Origin: Magnolia sinica
Taxonomy: Eukaryota; Streptophyta; Magnoliopsida; Magnoliales; Magnoliaceae
Length of the DNA stretch: 64,000 nucleotides
Reading direction: 5' to 3'
Assembly: GCF_029962835.1 (NCBI RefSeq)
Contig: NC_080574.1
Coordinates: 40,119,501-40,183,500, forward strand
Shown here piece by piece: positions 12,151 through 23,322 of this stretch (position 1 is its first letter; each line of letters opens with the position of its first letter). Made by a program: the position numbers and the translations under genes. The notes beneath the pieces are model-generated. The model was not told where the DNA came from. It was given only the letters and a program-made list of their open reading frames with translations, and searched no databases.

Positions 12151-13796
12151 GCTTGAGTTAATCACTTCATTTTTAGGGTACTTGTATTTGTTTTGTGTTA
12201 CCCACTTGGTAACAACTTTCTTTGAGCCAGAAGAATTTTTCTTAGAGTGACTTCCAGATGATTTGGATATATCTTTAAGGTTTATCTTGGAAGTGAAATG
12301 AGGATTTTTGGATATAGGACATTCCCATTTGTAATGTCTTATCTTTCCACAATGATGACATGATAATTCGACTGAATTTTTCTAGTTTGGAACAGTTGAA
12401 TTTGTCATTTCTGATGAAGTAGAGGAAGAGTTGGATTTATCTGATTCATATCCTAGGCATTTCATATTTTTAGAGTTTCTTCCCATGCCTAGTAGTTTTT
12501 CAAAATTTTCATTGTTTTGAGTGAATTTACGATTTAGTTCAGCTGTACGATTAGAATTTTTTTTACTTCTAGTTTCAGATTTTTATTTCTCTTTTTAATT
12601 TCTCAATTTTTAGTTCTAGAAGCTCAATTTTTTTGAAAGTATTATCGAAGGTAATACTTCTCACGGTTGATCCTCTTCCGTTTTAAATTCTCTCAAGATC
12701 AAGTTCATCTTCCTCTTCTAACTCCTTAGAAATGACTGTAGTGGTGAAGGCCATAAGTATTTTTAATGACTTTTGGTCTCCATCACTTTCTGACTCGCTT
12801 GATTCTAAGTTTGAGTCATCAATGTCATCCTATGTGGCTACCATAGCTTTTCCTTGAGATTTCTTTATGGGACATTCCATGGAAATGTGATCATATTTTC
12901 AACAGTTGTAACATTGGAGCTCTTTAGACTTGTTGAAGGTTTTCCCTGTTTGACGTTTGCAATCCAATTGAATTCCTTTGTTATTGTATGGTTTCCCATG
13001 GTTCCTGTTAAAGAATCTTTTGAATTTTTTAGCTAGGAGTGCAACCTCTTCATCTCCATCTTTGTTCTCACTATCTTCTTCCTCTATTGTAGTTATGTTT
13101 TTAGAGGTTTTGAGAACATTATTTTTGGATTTTGTGGGAGTTTTAAGATGTAGTTCAAATGTTGCTAAGGAACCTACTAGTTATTCTACTTTCAACTCAT
13201 CAATATTCCTACATTCTTCAATGGTGGTGACCTTAGAGTTAAACCGTTCCGGTAGTGATCTTAGAATTTTTTTTTATACATATTTTTGGTACAAGAACTG
13301 TCTCTCTTAATCCACCCATGGAGTTGCACATGATATTAAGTTTTGCAACGAAGTCCATAAAGGTCTCGTCTTCCTCCATTTTCAAGTGTTCAAACTGAGT
13401 TGTCAAGAACTGCGACCTTGATCTCTTTACTGTGTTGGTTCCTTCATGCGTGGTTTCCAATAAATCCCATGCTTCTTTTGAGGTTTTACTCATACTGATC
13501 TGATTGAATACCTCTTCAGAAACTGCACAGTAAATGACATTCATGGCTTTTACTTCATTTGTCTTATTTTCTTTATCAAAAGCTATCCATTTTCCTTTTG
13601 GTTTGGGTTGGGTGATGGTTGTGCCGTTTTTCAATACAACATGTTCAGTTGGTAGCACATTTCCATTCTCAACAATTTTCCAAACACCGTGATTTAAGAA
13701 TTGTAGAAAATAAAACATTCTTGCATTCTAGTAAGTATAAATTGAGCCATTGAAAATCGGAGGATTAGAGATTGATGTTTCCTCTCCTTTAGCCAT
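12150..13796 (-). pseudogene. Ty1/copia gag, broken
   Basis: The ATG at 13796 starts MAKGEETSISNPPIFNGS, followed by a stop where the family has Trp (YTY-stop-NARM). The best open piece, 13718-13239, has the copia gag core: a KGKWIAFD block, VSEEVFNQISMSKTSKEAWD and FEHLKMEEDETFMDF. It continues after a frameshift into ERFNSKVTTIEECRNIDEL. Two CX2CX4HX4C zinc knuckles follow: one at about 12912-12862, whose glycine codon has become a stop, and one at about 12366-12309 (CHHCGKIRHYKWEC). Gag would coat and package the element RNA. Reading ends near 12150 without entering pol. Confidence 0.8.
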
Positions 13797-13855
13797 AATT
13801 CCTTCTTCAATTTAAGGATCTCCCTCTAGGTTGTTAAACCTTTCAAGAGGAACTT

Positions 13856-13868
13856 GCTTTGATATCAA
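13856..13868 (-). other. Primer-binding site of the copia element
   Basis: On the minus strand this reads TTGATATCAAAGC directly after the LTR. It closely resembles TTGGTATCAGAGC, the initiator-methionine tRNA complement used by copia elements, with two differences. Confidence 0.75.
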
Positions 13869-13947
13869 TTGAAATTGTAGTAGAACCGCTAGTACCGAAG
13901 TATGAAATATGACCAAATGTCCTAGAGGGGGGATGAATAGGACTTTT

Positions 13948-15561
13948 TGTAAGGGCTATATTGTATAAAGCACACATTTGTTTGTCAAATTTCATTTAGA
14001 CAAAACAGCTTATGAAGTGGTCCGTCTAATGTGGATCAAGATGGAAAGTACAATTCCTCACTTCAAGTTAAGCAAGTTCAACATCAACTATGATTCAAGA
14101 CCTTACTATAGTTCAAGTCATGAAGTAGATCAAGATGGAAAGTTCAAGTTTTACTAAGTTAAAGTTCTACTACACTTCCAGTAGAAGATCAAGCTCTATC
14201 TTCAACTACATGTTCTATTGAAGAATTAAGCAGAAGAACAAGTTACAAGCTTCAATGTTCAGTCTTTTTAGGTATAACAGACCCTAGAAAGACCTTAGAC
14301 TTAGGTGCTTTCAAATGACAAACTTATATGGGTTTTTATACTTTTGTTAGGCTTAAGTTTGACTAGTCTAGGCTTAGGTTTGACTAGTCTAAGTTTAAAA
14401 TTCCAAAAAAAGGATTTTTCTGTTGCTTCTAAGACTAGTCGAGCAGACTGTTCGATCAGTCGAAGAGGGGCCTTCGACCAGTCGAGGGTTGCTTGACTCG
14501 ATGTCCAATAACTAAAATTTGACACCCTCGACCAGTCGAAGCCCATGCTCGACCAGTCAAACAGGGCCCTCGACTAGTCGAGCAGGGCTTTCGACCAGTT
14601 AAAGAACCATTTTATCAGATCGCACTCAAAATTTGAAATTTTGTTAAACCCTAGACAAATCGAAGTAACAACTTTTCAACCTATAAATAGAGGCTTTCAA
14701 TCCGAAATTACCAATCCAAGCTAGTAAAAGCCTTCATCAAGAGAGAGAGAAGTCCTCATTATCCTCAAGTTATTGCATGGTATTTTAAATATTTCTTTAA
14801 TAGCCTTTTATTTTAATTCCTTAATATTCTTTTTATGAATCTTATTCTTTAAAGAGAGTAGATACTCTTCTTTGAGATCTTGAGGAATTCAAACAAGTAG
14901 CCTTTGGTTTGAATTGATTTAAAATCAATATAGAACCTAGAACCCCTGTTTATGTGACTGGACATTGAACATTCTACTACAAGAGAAGCGGTTCTACAGG
15001 CTACATCAAGAGATACATCTTCAAGGTGAAGATAAGTATATTTCTATCTTTTGTATTTTGGTTTGTTTGTGATAGCCCCTTTAAAATCATAACTGTATTA
15101 GGTTTTAAGGTGACCCTGTGAAAATCTTGTTTACAGTGAAAGCCAATATCACGTGGATTGTGATTATTGGGAGTGGGGTAGGTGTGGCTGTTTGAGAACA
15201 GTTGTTGTACACATCGAACAACTATAACTCTTGGTGTTTGTAGTGAATCTTTACTTTTTGCATTTGTGGTGAATGGTTGTAATTTTATTTATGTAAATGT
15301 GGTGAATGCTTGTAATAGATTTCTCTATTATTTCTTGCTTGGTTTGATATCTTGATCCTTATGATTGTTTGTGAAATAAAGTTGTCCTGCATAAACTTTG
15401 TTTTGGGTGTAGGTTATCCAACGAACTAAGTTTGAATCAATTTTTCAATACTAGTGAGAGTATATTTCCTGATTTATTTATTATTTCAGCAAGTTAATTT
15501 TTATTTGACATAGTCTTATTTACCCCCCACCCCTCTAGGATTGTTAAGCTCGCCCTTTTCA
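13948..15561 (+). mobile_element. Solo LTR, 1.6 kb, inside the copia 5' LTR
   Basis: It begins TGTAAGGGC and ends GCCCTTTTCA. Flanks are CTTTT (13943-13947) and TTTTT (15562-15566), a 5-bp duplication with one mismatch. Removing it restores the continuity seen in the other copia LTR. It holds a cluster of CGACCAGTCGAG-type dyads (about 14430-14600) and, 80 bp downstream, a TATA box followed by a GAGAGAGAG leader, so transcription is on the + strand. No internal domain remains, consistent with LTR-LTR recombination. Confidence 0.8.
14681..14690 (+). promoter_or_regulatory. TATA box of the solo LTR
   Basis: CTATAAATAG lies about 80 bases downstream of the CGACCAGTCGAG dyad cluster and about 50 bases upstream of a GAGAGAGAG leader. 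This is the usual layout of a plant LTR promoter. Confidence 0.6.
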
Positions 15562-16527
15562 TTTTTTAAGATTATTTTCCAATAAGTACCAACAATGCCT
15601 AACTTTTAAACAGAAAGATAAGATAAAGCAACTTTCAGGCTTCCAAGCCAATAGAGGGTCCAATTCACTTACGCTATCACAAGATTTACAAATAAGGTAC
15701 AAGCCTATAGGGATAGTGAATGTGATGGTGTGTGGGATGTGATTTCTAATAAATACTTATACATTAACTAAATCATACATCATAAAGATCAAATGATAAA
15801 CATAAACATTACTAGATAAATGTACTCAAAGCAATTCCAAACACATTCGTATATGGTGGTTCAACGACTTGCCTACTCCACTCCTAGCAGACGCACTCTC
15901 TCCTAGAGTGTACTGGATTTCATTATCTAATGATTTTAAATTAGGTTAACTATGAACCTTTACAACCTACACAAGGTTAACTAGGAGACCTACACAAGGT
16001 TCCCCTAAGTGCCTACACAAGGCAACAAGTCCTATATAAGGACACAACTTTGGATCCTACACAAGACATCCCATGCCTACGTAAAGCAATACGTCCTACA
16101 CAAGGACACAATGTATTCTCCCGTCAGAGGCCTACAGTTAAGACTTAGTGAGTTTGACACTCAATCTCTGAATCCCAATCCTACACATGGACAGGGCTTC
16201 AGACACAGTAGACTCTGAGTACTTACAAATAAGTGGATGAGTCTCGTTCTCACACAATGTGAAGATCTTCAATGATGATGAAGAGTCTTCAGCTCCCTTT
16301 GAACTGCAACCTGCTAATGATGTTGATGAATGCTCTGAGGTTGTGAGGTTTAGGGTTTTGATCTTCTCTATTTAAGTGGTATGATTTAAATCCATAGAGA
16401 AGGTTTCCATGAGCTATGCATTCAAGAGTTCCAATAATAGGTTATACCTATAATGAAGTTAGTTGGAAGCGCAATGAATGCTAGAGTTCATAATTCAATC
16501 CAATCATAATAGATGATAAGTTAATGC

Positions 16528-17381
16528 TGTTTCGACCACAAACAAAAAGCATTTAATTTGGGAAATTATCTCACTCAATAATGACAAAAAGAAAGAATTA
16601 AGAGAACAATCATCGAATTTATTCATTCTGAGTTGATCATCTAATTCTGAGATAGAATTTCTAGAAAATATAAAAGTCCAAGTATTGAATAGGCTCAAAT
16701 ATAAATTTCGACAGCATTCCACCTCATATTAGTCATGTCTCCAGGGGAGATGAGTTTTGCGGGCTTTCCGTGCACTTCGTCCCTCATTAACATTATAAAA
16801 GAGTGCTTGAATCACTTTGAAACACCTAAAATGGCCTAAGGACTTGAGAAAATGTAGCATAGTGTTACCTCAAAGAGTACCTGCACAACTCCTCCATGAG
16901 TTGCGCGGGCCCACATAACTCACAAGGAGTGGCGCGACCCGACCTTCTGCACTCTGTACTCCCTCTCCTTCTCTCCATCTCCAATACCTGTTAGATGCAC
17001 CGGTCTTCCGAACATCTGATCCTGCAAATGAGGGGGGTAGGGGTATTTATAGGCTTCCGCACGTGTAAGCCCTCGAATCCCGTATCGTAGACCCCACTTC
17101 GCATCACCCACTCAACATCTCCTGAGAAGGGTAGCGTGGCCCCACGCAACTTCAACGAGTTGCGCGGACCCACGTAACTTAGGTCCCGCGCGACTCATCT
17201 ATTTCTGAAGAAAGTTGAGCGGTCCAACACAACCATGACAAGTTGTGCGGACCCGCGCAACTTAGTCTCTGCGCAACTCATGACCCGCGTAAGTCACATT
17301 CCCTTCACTTCTATACTCCATTTCATTCTCCATTTCTTCTTCTTAAAGCCTCTTTCCTTAACCAAATTTTATGCTCCAATA
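16528..17381 (-). repeat. 3' LTR of the pol-less Tat element
   Basis: It starts TGTTTCGACC. The end is eroded from CA to TA (CTCCAATA). It contains GTTGCGCGG/CCGCGCAACTT-type dyads at about 16890-16945 and 17125-17295, and a minus-strand TATA box (CCTATAAATA) at 17053-17044. Confidence 0.85.
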
Positions 17382-17474
17382 GATGCTTGTGCAAAGGATT
17401 GAATAATGAACTCTAATGGAAAAGAGAGAGTGAGTAAGAGGGTATGTAGATCTTAGAATATAGGTTTAAACTCT
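17382..17474. repeat. Misplaced 93-bp copy of the downstream copia-LTR flank
   Basis: This segment starts GATGCTTGTGCAAAGGATTG and ends TTTAAACTCT. It matches 23323-23415, the target DNA that lies immediately right of the element's other LTR, and also matches 8000-8090 in the other copia LTR. Internal element sequence follows at 17475. A normal insertion never places outer flank between LTR and internal region. Confidence 0.85.
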
Positions 17475-18667
17475 ATGGGTGTTAATGAGGAAGAAGAGCC
17501 CCTCGACTACGGAGAATATGAAGACATAGCCAGAGCTGACTTAACTTTGTCATTTAGCAACAACTACTCTTCTCTCCCATGTGCGACACTTTCGAAGTCT
17601 CCAGCCAATGTCACAATACCTCCAGAGATTCTTCCGGTTCCTACGGTTGTAACTCAAGTTGCTCTGCCTATTCCTGCTTTCGGCAAGCGTTCCGCTAAAA
17701 AGGTTAGGAAGCCTCTCAGGCTTCTAATCAAAACCAGCAGAGCGGTTCATGGAATAATTTTCCCAATAGAGCCAACTGATATTGCTACTCCAACTACTAT
17801 GACATCAAGTACTGAAAACCAGGCACCATCTTTTGCCAACATGGCTTCAAACTTGCCTGTACCATCTGCTCTTCTAGAAGAGAGGCAATCCACAGAAACA
17901 ACGATCCATGCTCCGGTGCCTTCAACAGCTGTAGGTATACTTTACTCTATTTTCTTGCTTTATGATGATAACCTGCAATCCACTTCCTAACTTGTATTTT
18001 TTATTCATATTCTATAGTTTGCGCTGTTTCCAGTGGCTCTACGAGCTCCAATTCCATCGCCACTGTCAAGCATCATATCCCTAGAGAAAATCTACCCTCC
18101 CGTACTATCTTTATTGAGGACCTTGATCAATGGTCAGATCTGGAAACAGTGTTGTCATCTTTGGAGAATGCAGCATGCATTGCCAAGATCAATATATCTC
18201 CTTTGCGCGAGTCTCTTTCCCATTTTTGTGAGACTTTTCTCAAACTAGGAGATGCATGGAATATGATCGTTGGCCCTGAAATCCTCTCCCGCTAGGAAGA
18301 ATTATCACAGCTTAAAGAGAAAGTCTCGAGGGTGATGATGACGACCTCCGGCTATGACAAAGAATTTCACTCTTTGGAACAGCAGGTAAAGGCTTCTAAG
18401 CGTTCTTCAACAGCTATTACTGAAAAGATTGCGATCCTCAGGCAGCAAATTTCAGACTTAGAAGCCGAGCAACGTGAAGCAGATTCGAGAACTAGCAAAC
18501 TTGAAGCCAATATTGAAGTCAATAGGTGGATAGCTAGTCTTGAGCAACTGGAGATTTCAAAAGGAGAGGAGGCAATGATTTCTTTGGAACAAGAGCTGAT
18601 TGACACGCCTAATCAGATCAAACTCATCGTTGACGCTGAAGTTGAAAATGTGGCTATTGAGGTTTAG
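17475..18667 (+). pseudogene. Antisense ORF with intron, coiled-coil C-terminus
   Basis: Exon 1 (17475-17934) encodes an acidic start, then a basic patch (KRSAKKVRKPLRLLIK) and a Ser/Thr/Pro-rich tail. An intron at 17935-18017 (83 bp, GTATAC to CTATAG, AT-rich) joins it in frame to exon 2 (18018-18667). Exon 2 continues STAV-VCAVSSGST into a segment with FIEDLDQWSDLETVLSSLE, then a long heptad-rich coiled coil (LRQQISDLEAEQREADSR). One stop interrupts exon 2 near 18294. The 5' end coincides with the abnormal junction at 17474, so the true start is probably lost. Antisense ORFs downstream of gag-pol are known in some Tat elements. Resemblance to C-terminal regions of plant-mobile-domain proteins carried by retroelements is my tentative reading; the core domain is absent. 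Confidence 0.6.
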
Positions 18668-18669
18668 TT

Positions 18670-20385
18670 AAAAGATGATCTACAGCGATACATGCTTGCA
18701 CTAGGAATGTTAGAGGACATATAGAATTTCTTTTGATATTTGCTATGACTTATTTTTGTGCTTATTTCTCTTCTTCTTTTCTTGATGTCATGAACAAATT
18801 TTGATAACTCATTAGTGTTATGAATGAATGTCATAAACAATCAGTTCTTCCAATCATGCTTTTCATTTCTGTAGTAGCGTCATTTTTACTAGCATGTTAT
18901 CTTCTTTTGTCATCAATACAATGTTGCCTATATGGTGTTATCTCGCATGGGTGGTGCTAAGTTTCAGTTTCAGTTAGTTGCACACACAGTTTAGGCTCGT
19001 AAGTAGTTGGAGCGATCACAGTTTAGACTCATAAGTAGTTGGGTTGGCCTTACACGAATGGCTGCTGTAACTCTCTAGAGTTCGCGGGGCTTATCATGGC
19101 TAGGGAGTTCACAAACCACGATCCATCAAAGGGGTCCAGTGAAGCTATCGGGACAGTGAACTCAATAGGATTTACGTACAGGGTTGGCCTCAGTAACTCT
19201 CCAGAGTTCACGGGGTGCACAAGGCTACCATGGGGTACCAAATCCAAGGTCGCCAGTCCATCAATGAGGGGTTGTCTTGCTTCAGAGACCTATCCTTACG
19301 TATTACTACTGAATTCAAACTAGGGATCTAGGGAGTCATCTTGCTTTAGAGACTCACTTTTCCTTTCGTCTGTAAGGTCAGACTCATTCACGAGGGGGTG
19401 CACGTGATGCTCTTTCTAGGCTTTTTAAGGCCACAGGCAACACTGCTACTTGTATAGTTTTGCCATATCACCATCGCTAATAATGATAAGCCTTATGCGT
19501 ATTCGGCTTCATAGCGGTGTCTTTCTCATTGTCATACGTGATAGATCGTCATTATTACTATGACCCTTATATTTGGCTTTATAAGCTCATTCTGCTGTAG
19601 CAAATGATGAACTGGCCTTGCTGGGATAATGAACTGAAATTAATATATCGCGCTTGCTGATGATAGTCAACAAAATCTTATGGTTAAAATGGTATATCAG
19701 CTTAGCGGTGTTATTAATTTCAATAAATTTAAATAATAAAATGGCCTCACATCAGTATCATGATAATAGTAATGACAGCTTTTGGCAATTTAACGATAGT
19801 CATTGGCGCTTCGATAATAATCATTTGGCGATTGGTAATGGCGATAATCATTGGCGATAATCATTGGCATACTTGAAAACCTGCATTTTATTCATATAGA
19901 AAGAGGAATACATTCTATATTTTCTTATTACTTACCTTGCCTCCTTTTGGTTTTGAAGGTATTCTGCTGATACCTTTTGAAGCCAAAATCACCGCCGCTC
20001 CATAGTTAGCTTATTGTTGGCAAATTAAATATGGGTGTGTCGACGCCCATTTATGCCTCTAATGAAGAGTGCTTTTTGATGCAATGTCATATATTTCATC
20101 TCATTTGCTTCTTTATCGGGGCATTTAGGCTGCAATACCCTTGTTTTGTTTATTACTGGGCATTGGCTCATCACACAGCCTGTTATCATCTTCGAATGCA
20201 GATGCCCCCAGAATTTTCTTTTAATCAATGAACTGCTTTATACCAATTCATTATTTTGGTGGCTAATAGAAGACAGATCTTTCAGTTTGACTCTTCTAAC
20301 GGATGTCAATGAAAATCCCCTTACGGACGTCATATTTACGATTGCCTTTCGACGTTGTTCATCATCTTTTTTCAGGACTATTTCT
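18670..20385. other. Tat internal noncoding region
   Basis: Between the antisense ORF and gag. At 19040-19220 the words AACTCTC(C/T)AGAGTTC(G/A)CGGGG occur twice in a directly repeated block with GGTTGGCCT. At 19480-19860 there is a run of GATAAT(C/G)ATTGGCG-like words. No pol motif is found in any frame. Confidence 0.45.
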
Positions 20386-20387
20386 CC

Positions 20388-21854
20388 TTACCTTATCATT
20401 CTTTGCAATATATTTTTCAATGTGAAGCATGCTTTTGTCTGATGCCTTAAGCAGCAATGGTAATGATAATAATTCATTTCTTTAGTCATTTCAGCTTCTT
20501 CTGGATATCTTAGTGAAGGTAACCTGATGGTTCCAGCAGCCAGTAACTGCTCCATCATTGGCAACACATCCTCTCTATTGAATCCATACTCTCTATGTGA
20601 GTCATATGACCGCGGTCGCTTATCATTCTTATGGTCCCTTCGCCGGTCTGAGTCTTCTCTTCCCTTCATTTCTCTCTTATCATGGAAGGTATTTTTCTTT
20701 TTCTCTTGGTCAACAGCATTCACTAATGCCTGTTCGACCCTCTTTTTTTGGTTCTAACTTGGAAGGCTGGCATCTTTTTAGTCATCAGCTCAAGTGCATG
20801 CGCCTTGGTCGCCAAGTCTCGAAAAGTCCTTATATTGGCGCTAGTAAGTCCGAATGCAATCCCTGTCACCATAGAGCTTAGACACATTCTCACCTGTTCT
20901 CTCTCTTCGGGCAATTGCCGGCATGATGCTCCCAAGGTCTTCCACCTGCTAATGAATTTCTCCACAGACTTGTTTTCTTTGTCTTACAGATGCTAACTCT
21001 GCAATGTTAACATCATGGTTCGACAAAAAGAAATTTCATATAAATGCATCCTGCATCTGTTCCCAAGTCTGTATTGATTCTGGGGTCAGGCTGGAGTACC
21101 ATCGGAATGCTTTGCCCATTAAGGAAGACCCAAATAGACATAAACAGTATTGGGGAACAATGGAGAAATTCCCCATAGACGTGATGAAGTGCATCAAATG
21201 CTCGTTGGGGGATCTGTCTCCACTAAATTTCTAGAACTCAGGGTGTTTGAAATTAGCAGGGAAAGATACATCTTCTACCTCTCTTGGATACGACGTTCGG
21301 TACTGGAACCTTCCTATATTGTCGCGCTCCCTTTCCATTCTGACAGCTTCCGCGACCACCTGTTGCACTTCCTCTTATGTTATAATTCTTGTCACAGGGA
21401 CAGATTTGTGTGATCTCGCTCTAGGCGGTTGAGAACCTTCAGGCTGTTCTTCCCACTCATTCATAGTAGCCATCATTGAAAGTGATATTATTTTAGCTAC
21501 ATTGTGTGCAAGAGTGGCCAGAGCATCCCGAAGATTCCTGCACTCATCCATTAAGACCTTCTGCGCTTGGGCCATTTCAACTAACTTATCTTCAGTGGTA
21601 GGGGGGGGGGGGGGTTCTTTACTTGTTCTGGCCATGCATACTACCGCTTCTTCATTTCCTGACGAGGCAGTCATCAGGGTAGAACAAAAATAGGTCCACG
21701 TAATGAGGCTTATTGGAAAGGGGTTTTGTTTGATCGTTCCGTACTCTCGTAAGATTCGGCTAATTGCGATACGATACGGTGCGATAGACTTTGAGGTGAC
21801 ACATAAATCGGCGAACCCTCCATATGTGAGTGACCTTTTTGCTTTTTGCTCCAT
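20388..21854 (-). pseudogene. Tat-lineage Ty3/gypsy gag, broken
   Basis: The N-terminal piece (21854-21375) contains a likely start at MTASSGNEEAVV, a polyproline encoded by a 14-base G run (21601-21614, + strand), and an acidic linker. A frame-shifted middle (about 21240-21060) carries the retrotransposon gag core, including GKAFRWYSSLTPESIQTWEQ. It continues in 20965-20723 (MEKFISRWKTLGASC). The C-terminal piece (20723-20388) has the Tat-type YYHYHCCLRHQTKACFTLK motif that replaces a classical zinc knuckle. At least three stops or shifts break it. Gag would form the particle and bind the element RNA. Confidence 0.8.
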
Positions 21855-22445
21855 CGGAAACTTGCAATAGGTAGGGCTGGAGGTTCTTGTTATGAGGATG
21901 AGGGTGAAGATCTTTTAGGATATATTGTTGGGGGAGCAAGTTCAGGATATTTCTTTGCCGCATTTCATGTCACAGGCCCTCTACCTCTCGGCATTGATGG
22001 ATTCATCGTGGTTGCATTTTTCGATCTCTGGCGTGTCACCACAATCCAATCGTTCTTATTGTCTTGCACTATCGGGGAGACCGTTATGACCCCTACAGTA
22101 GCTTAGAATTTGTCCTTCTTGTTTGATGTAAACTGCTCTTGCTAGGTCGAGGGTTGGTCAGGGCATACTTAACTACAAATCCTGTTGGTATGAAGTAGAA
22201 GATCGTGTCTCTTGCCAAGATTGCCATTTCTCTTGAAATTTATAGCTTGGATGTGCACGTCATTTGTAATTTTCTCTGTAATAGAACATATATGACATTG
22301 ATTAGTATTCGTTTACAAACATATTCTATCCCGGAGATGAAAGGAAGGGTGCTCTTGCCGAGAGTCGCCATTTTGGCACCTTATAGGATGTCAAACAATG
22401 ATGAAATTCTCTAAGTCATTCTTAAGTCAATATTAAGTAAGATAT

Positions 22446-22463
22446 TCCCCAGCAGAGTTACCA
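22446..22463 (-). other. Primer-binding site, Tat/Ogre type
   Basis: On the minus strand this reads TGGTAACTCTGCTGGGGA, three bases from the LTR end. It matches the TGGCGACTCTGCTGGGGA form typical of Tat/Ogre elements (tRNA-Arg complement) with two differences. Confidence 0.75.
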
Positions 22464-22466
22464 TTT

Positions 22467-23322
22467 TGTTTCGACTAGAAACGAAAAGAATTTGATTTGG
22501 GGAATTATCTCACTCAATAATGACAAAAAGAAAGAACTAAGAGAACAATCATCGAATTTATTCATTCTGAGTTCTTTACATCCTTTTGATCCTCTGATTC
22601 TGAGATAAAATTCTAGAAAATATAAAAGTGCAAGTATTGAATAGGCTCAAATATAAATTTTGGCAGCATTTCGGCTCATATCAGTTATGTCTTTAGGGGA
22701 GATGAGTTATGCGGGCTTTCCGTGTACTTCGTCCTTCATTGACATGATAAAGGAGTGCCTGAATCACTTTGAAACACCTTGAATGGCCTAAGGACTTGAG
22801 AAAATGTAGCATAGTGTTGCCTCAAAGAGTACCCGCATAACTCCTTCATGAGTTGCGCGGGCTCGCACAATTCACAAGGAGTGGCGCGGCCTGGCCTTCT
22901 ACACTCTGTACTCCCTCTCCTTCTCTCCATCTCCAATACTTATCAGAGGCACTAGTCTTTCGAACATCTGATCCTGCAAATGAGGGGGTTAGGGGGTGTT
23001 TATAAGCTTCCCCATGTGTAAGCCCTCGAATCCTGTACTGTGGACCCCACTTCGCATCACCGATTCAACATCTCCTGAGAAGGGTAGCGCGGCCCGATAC
23101 AACTTTGGTGAGTTGCGCGGATCCGCGCAACTTAGGTCCCATGTAACTCATCTATTTCTGAAGAAAGTTGAGCGGCCCAGCACAACCATGACAAGTTGCG
23201 CGGACCCACACAACTTAGTCTCTGTGCAACTCATGACCCGTGCAAGTCACATTCCCTTCACTTCTTTGCTCCATTTCTTCTTCTTAAAGCCTCTTTCCTT
23301 AACTAAATTTTATGCTCCAACA
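22467..23322 (-). repeat. 5' LTR of the pol-less Tat element
   Basis: It starts TGTTTCGACT and ends GCTCCAACA. It carries the same GTTGCGCGG dyads (about 22850-22885 and 23090-23240) and a minus-strand TATA-like GCTTATAAAC (23007-22998). By eye it is highly similar to 16528-17381. Confidence 0.88.

Larger units (their letters stand above)
16528..23322 (-). mobile_element. Pol-less Tat-lineage LTR element (TR-GAG type)
   Basis: LTRs of 854 and 856 bp (16528-17381 and 22467-23322) flank gag on the minus strand and an antisense ORF on the plus strand. Target duplication is AATGC (16523-16527) / GATGC (23323-23327), one mismatch. The primer site beside the right LTR sets minus orientation. No protease, RT, RNase H or integrase is detectable between the aORF end (18667) and gag (20388); only noncoding sequence lies there. 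Plant elements with LTRs and gag but no pol are known as TR-GAGs. The 3' side is abnormal: 93 bp of copia LTR lies between the left LTR and the internal region, and the polypurine tract is missing. Confidence 0.85.

Noticed and set aside
21601..21614. Run of 14 G as a structural signal
   Set aside because: It encodes prolines in gag on the minus strand and is most simply a slippage-prone homopolymer, possibly with a length error.
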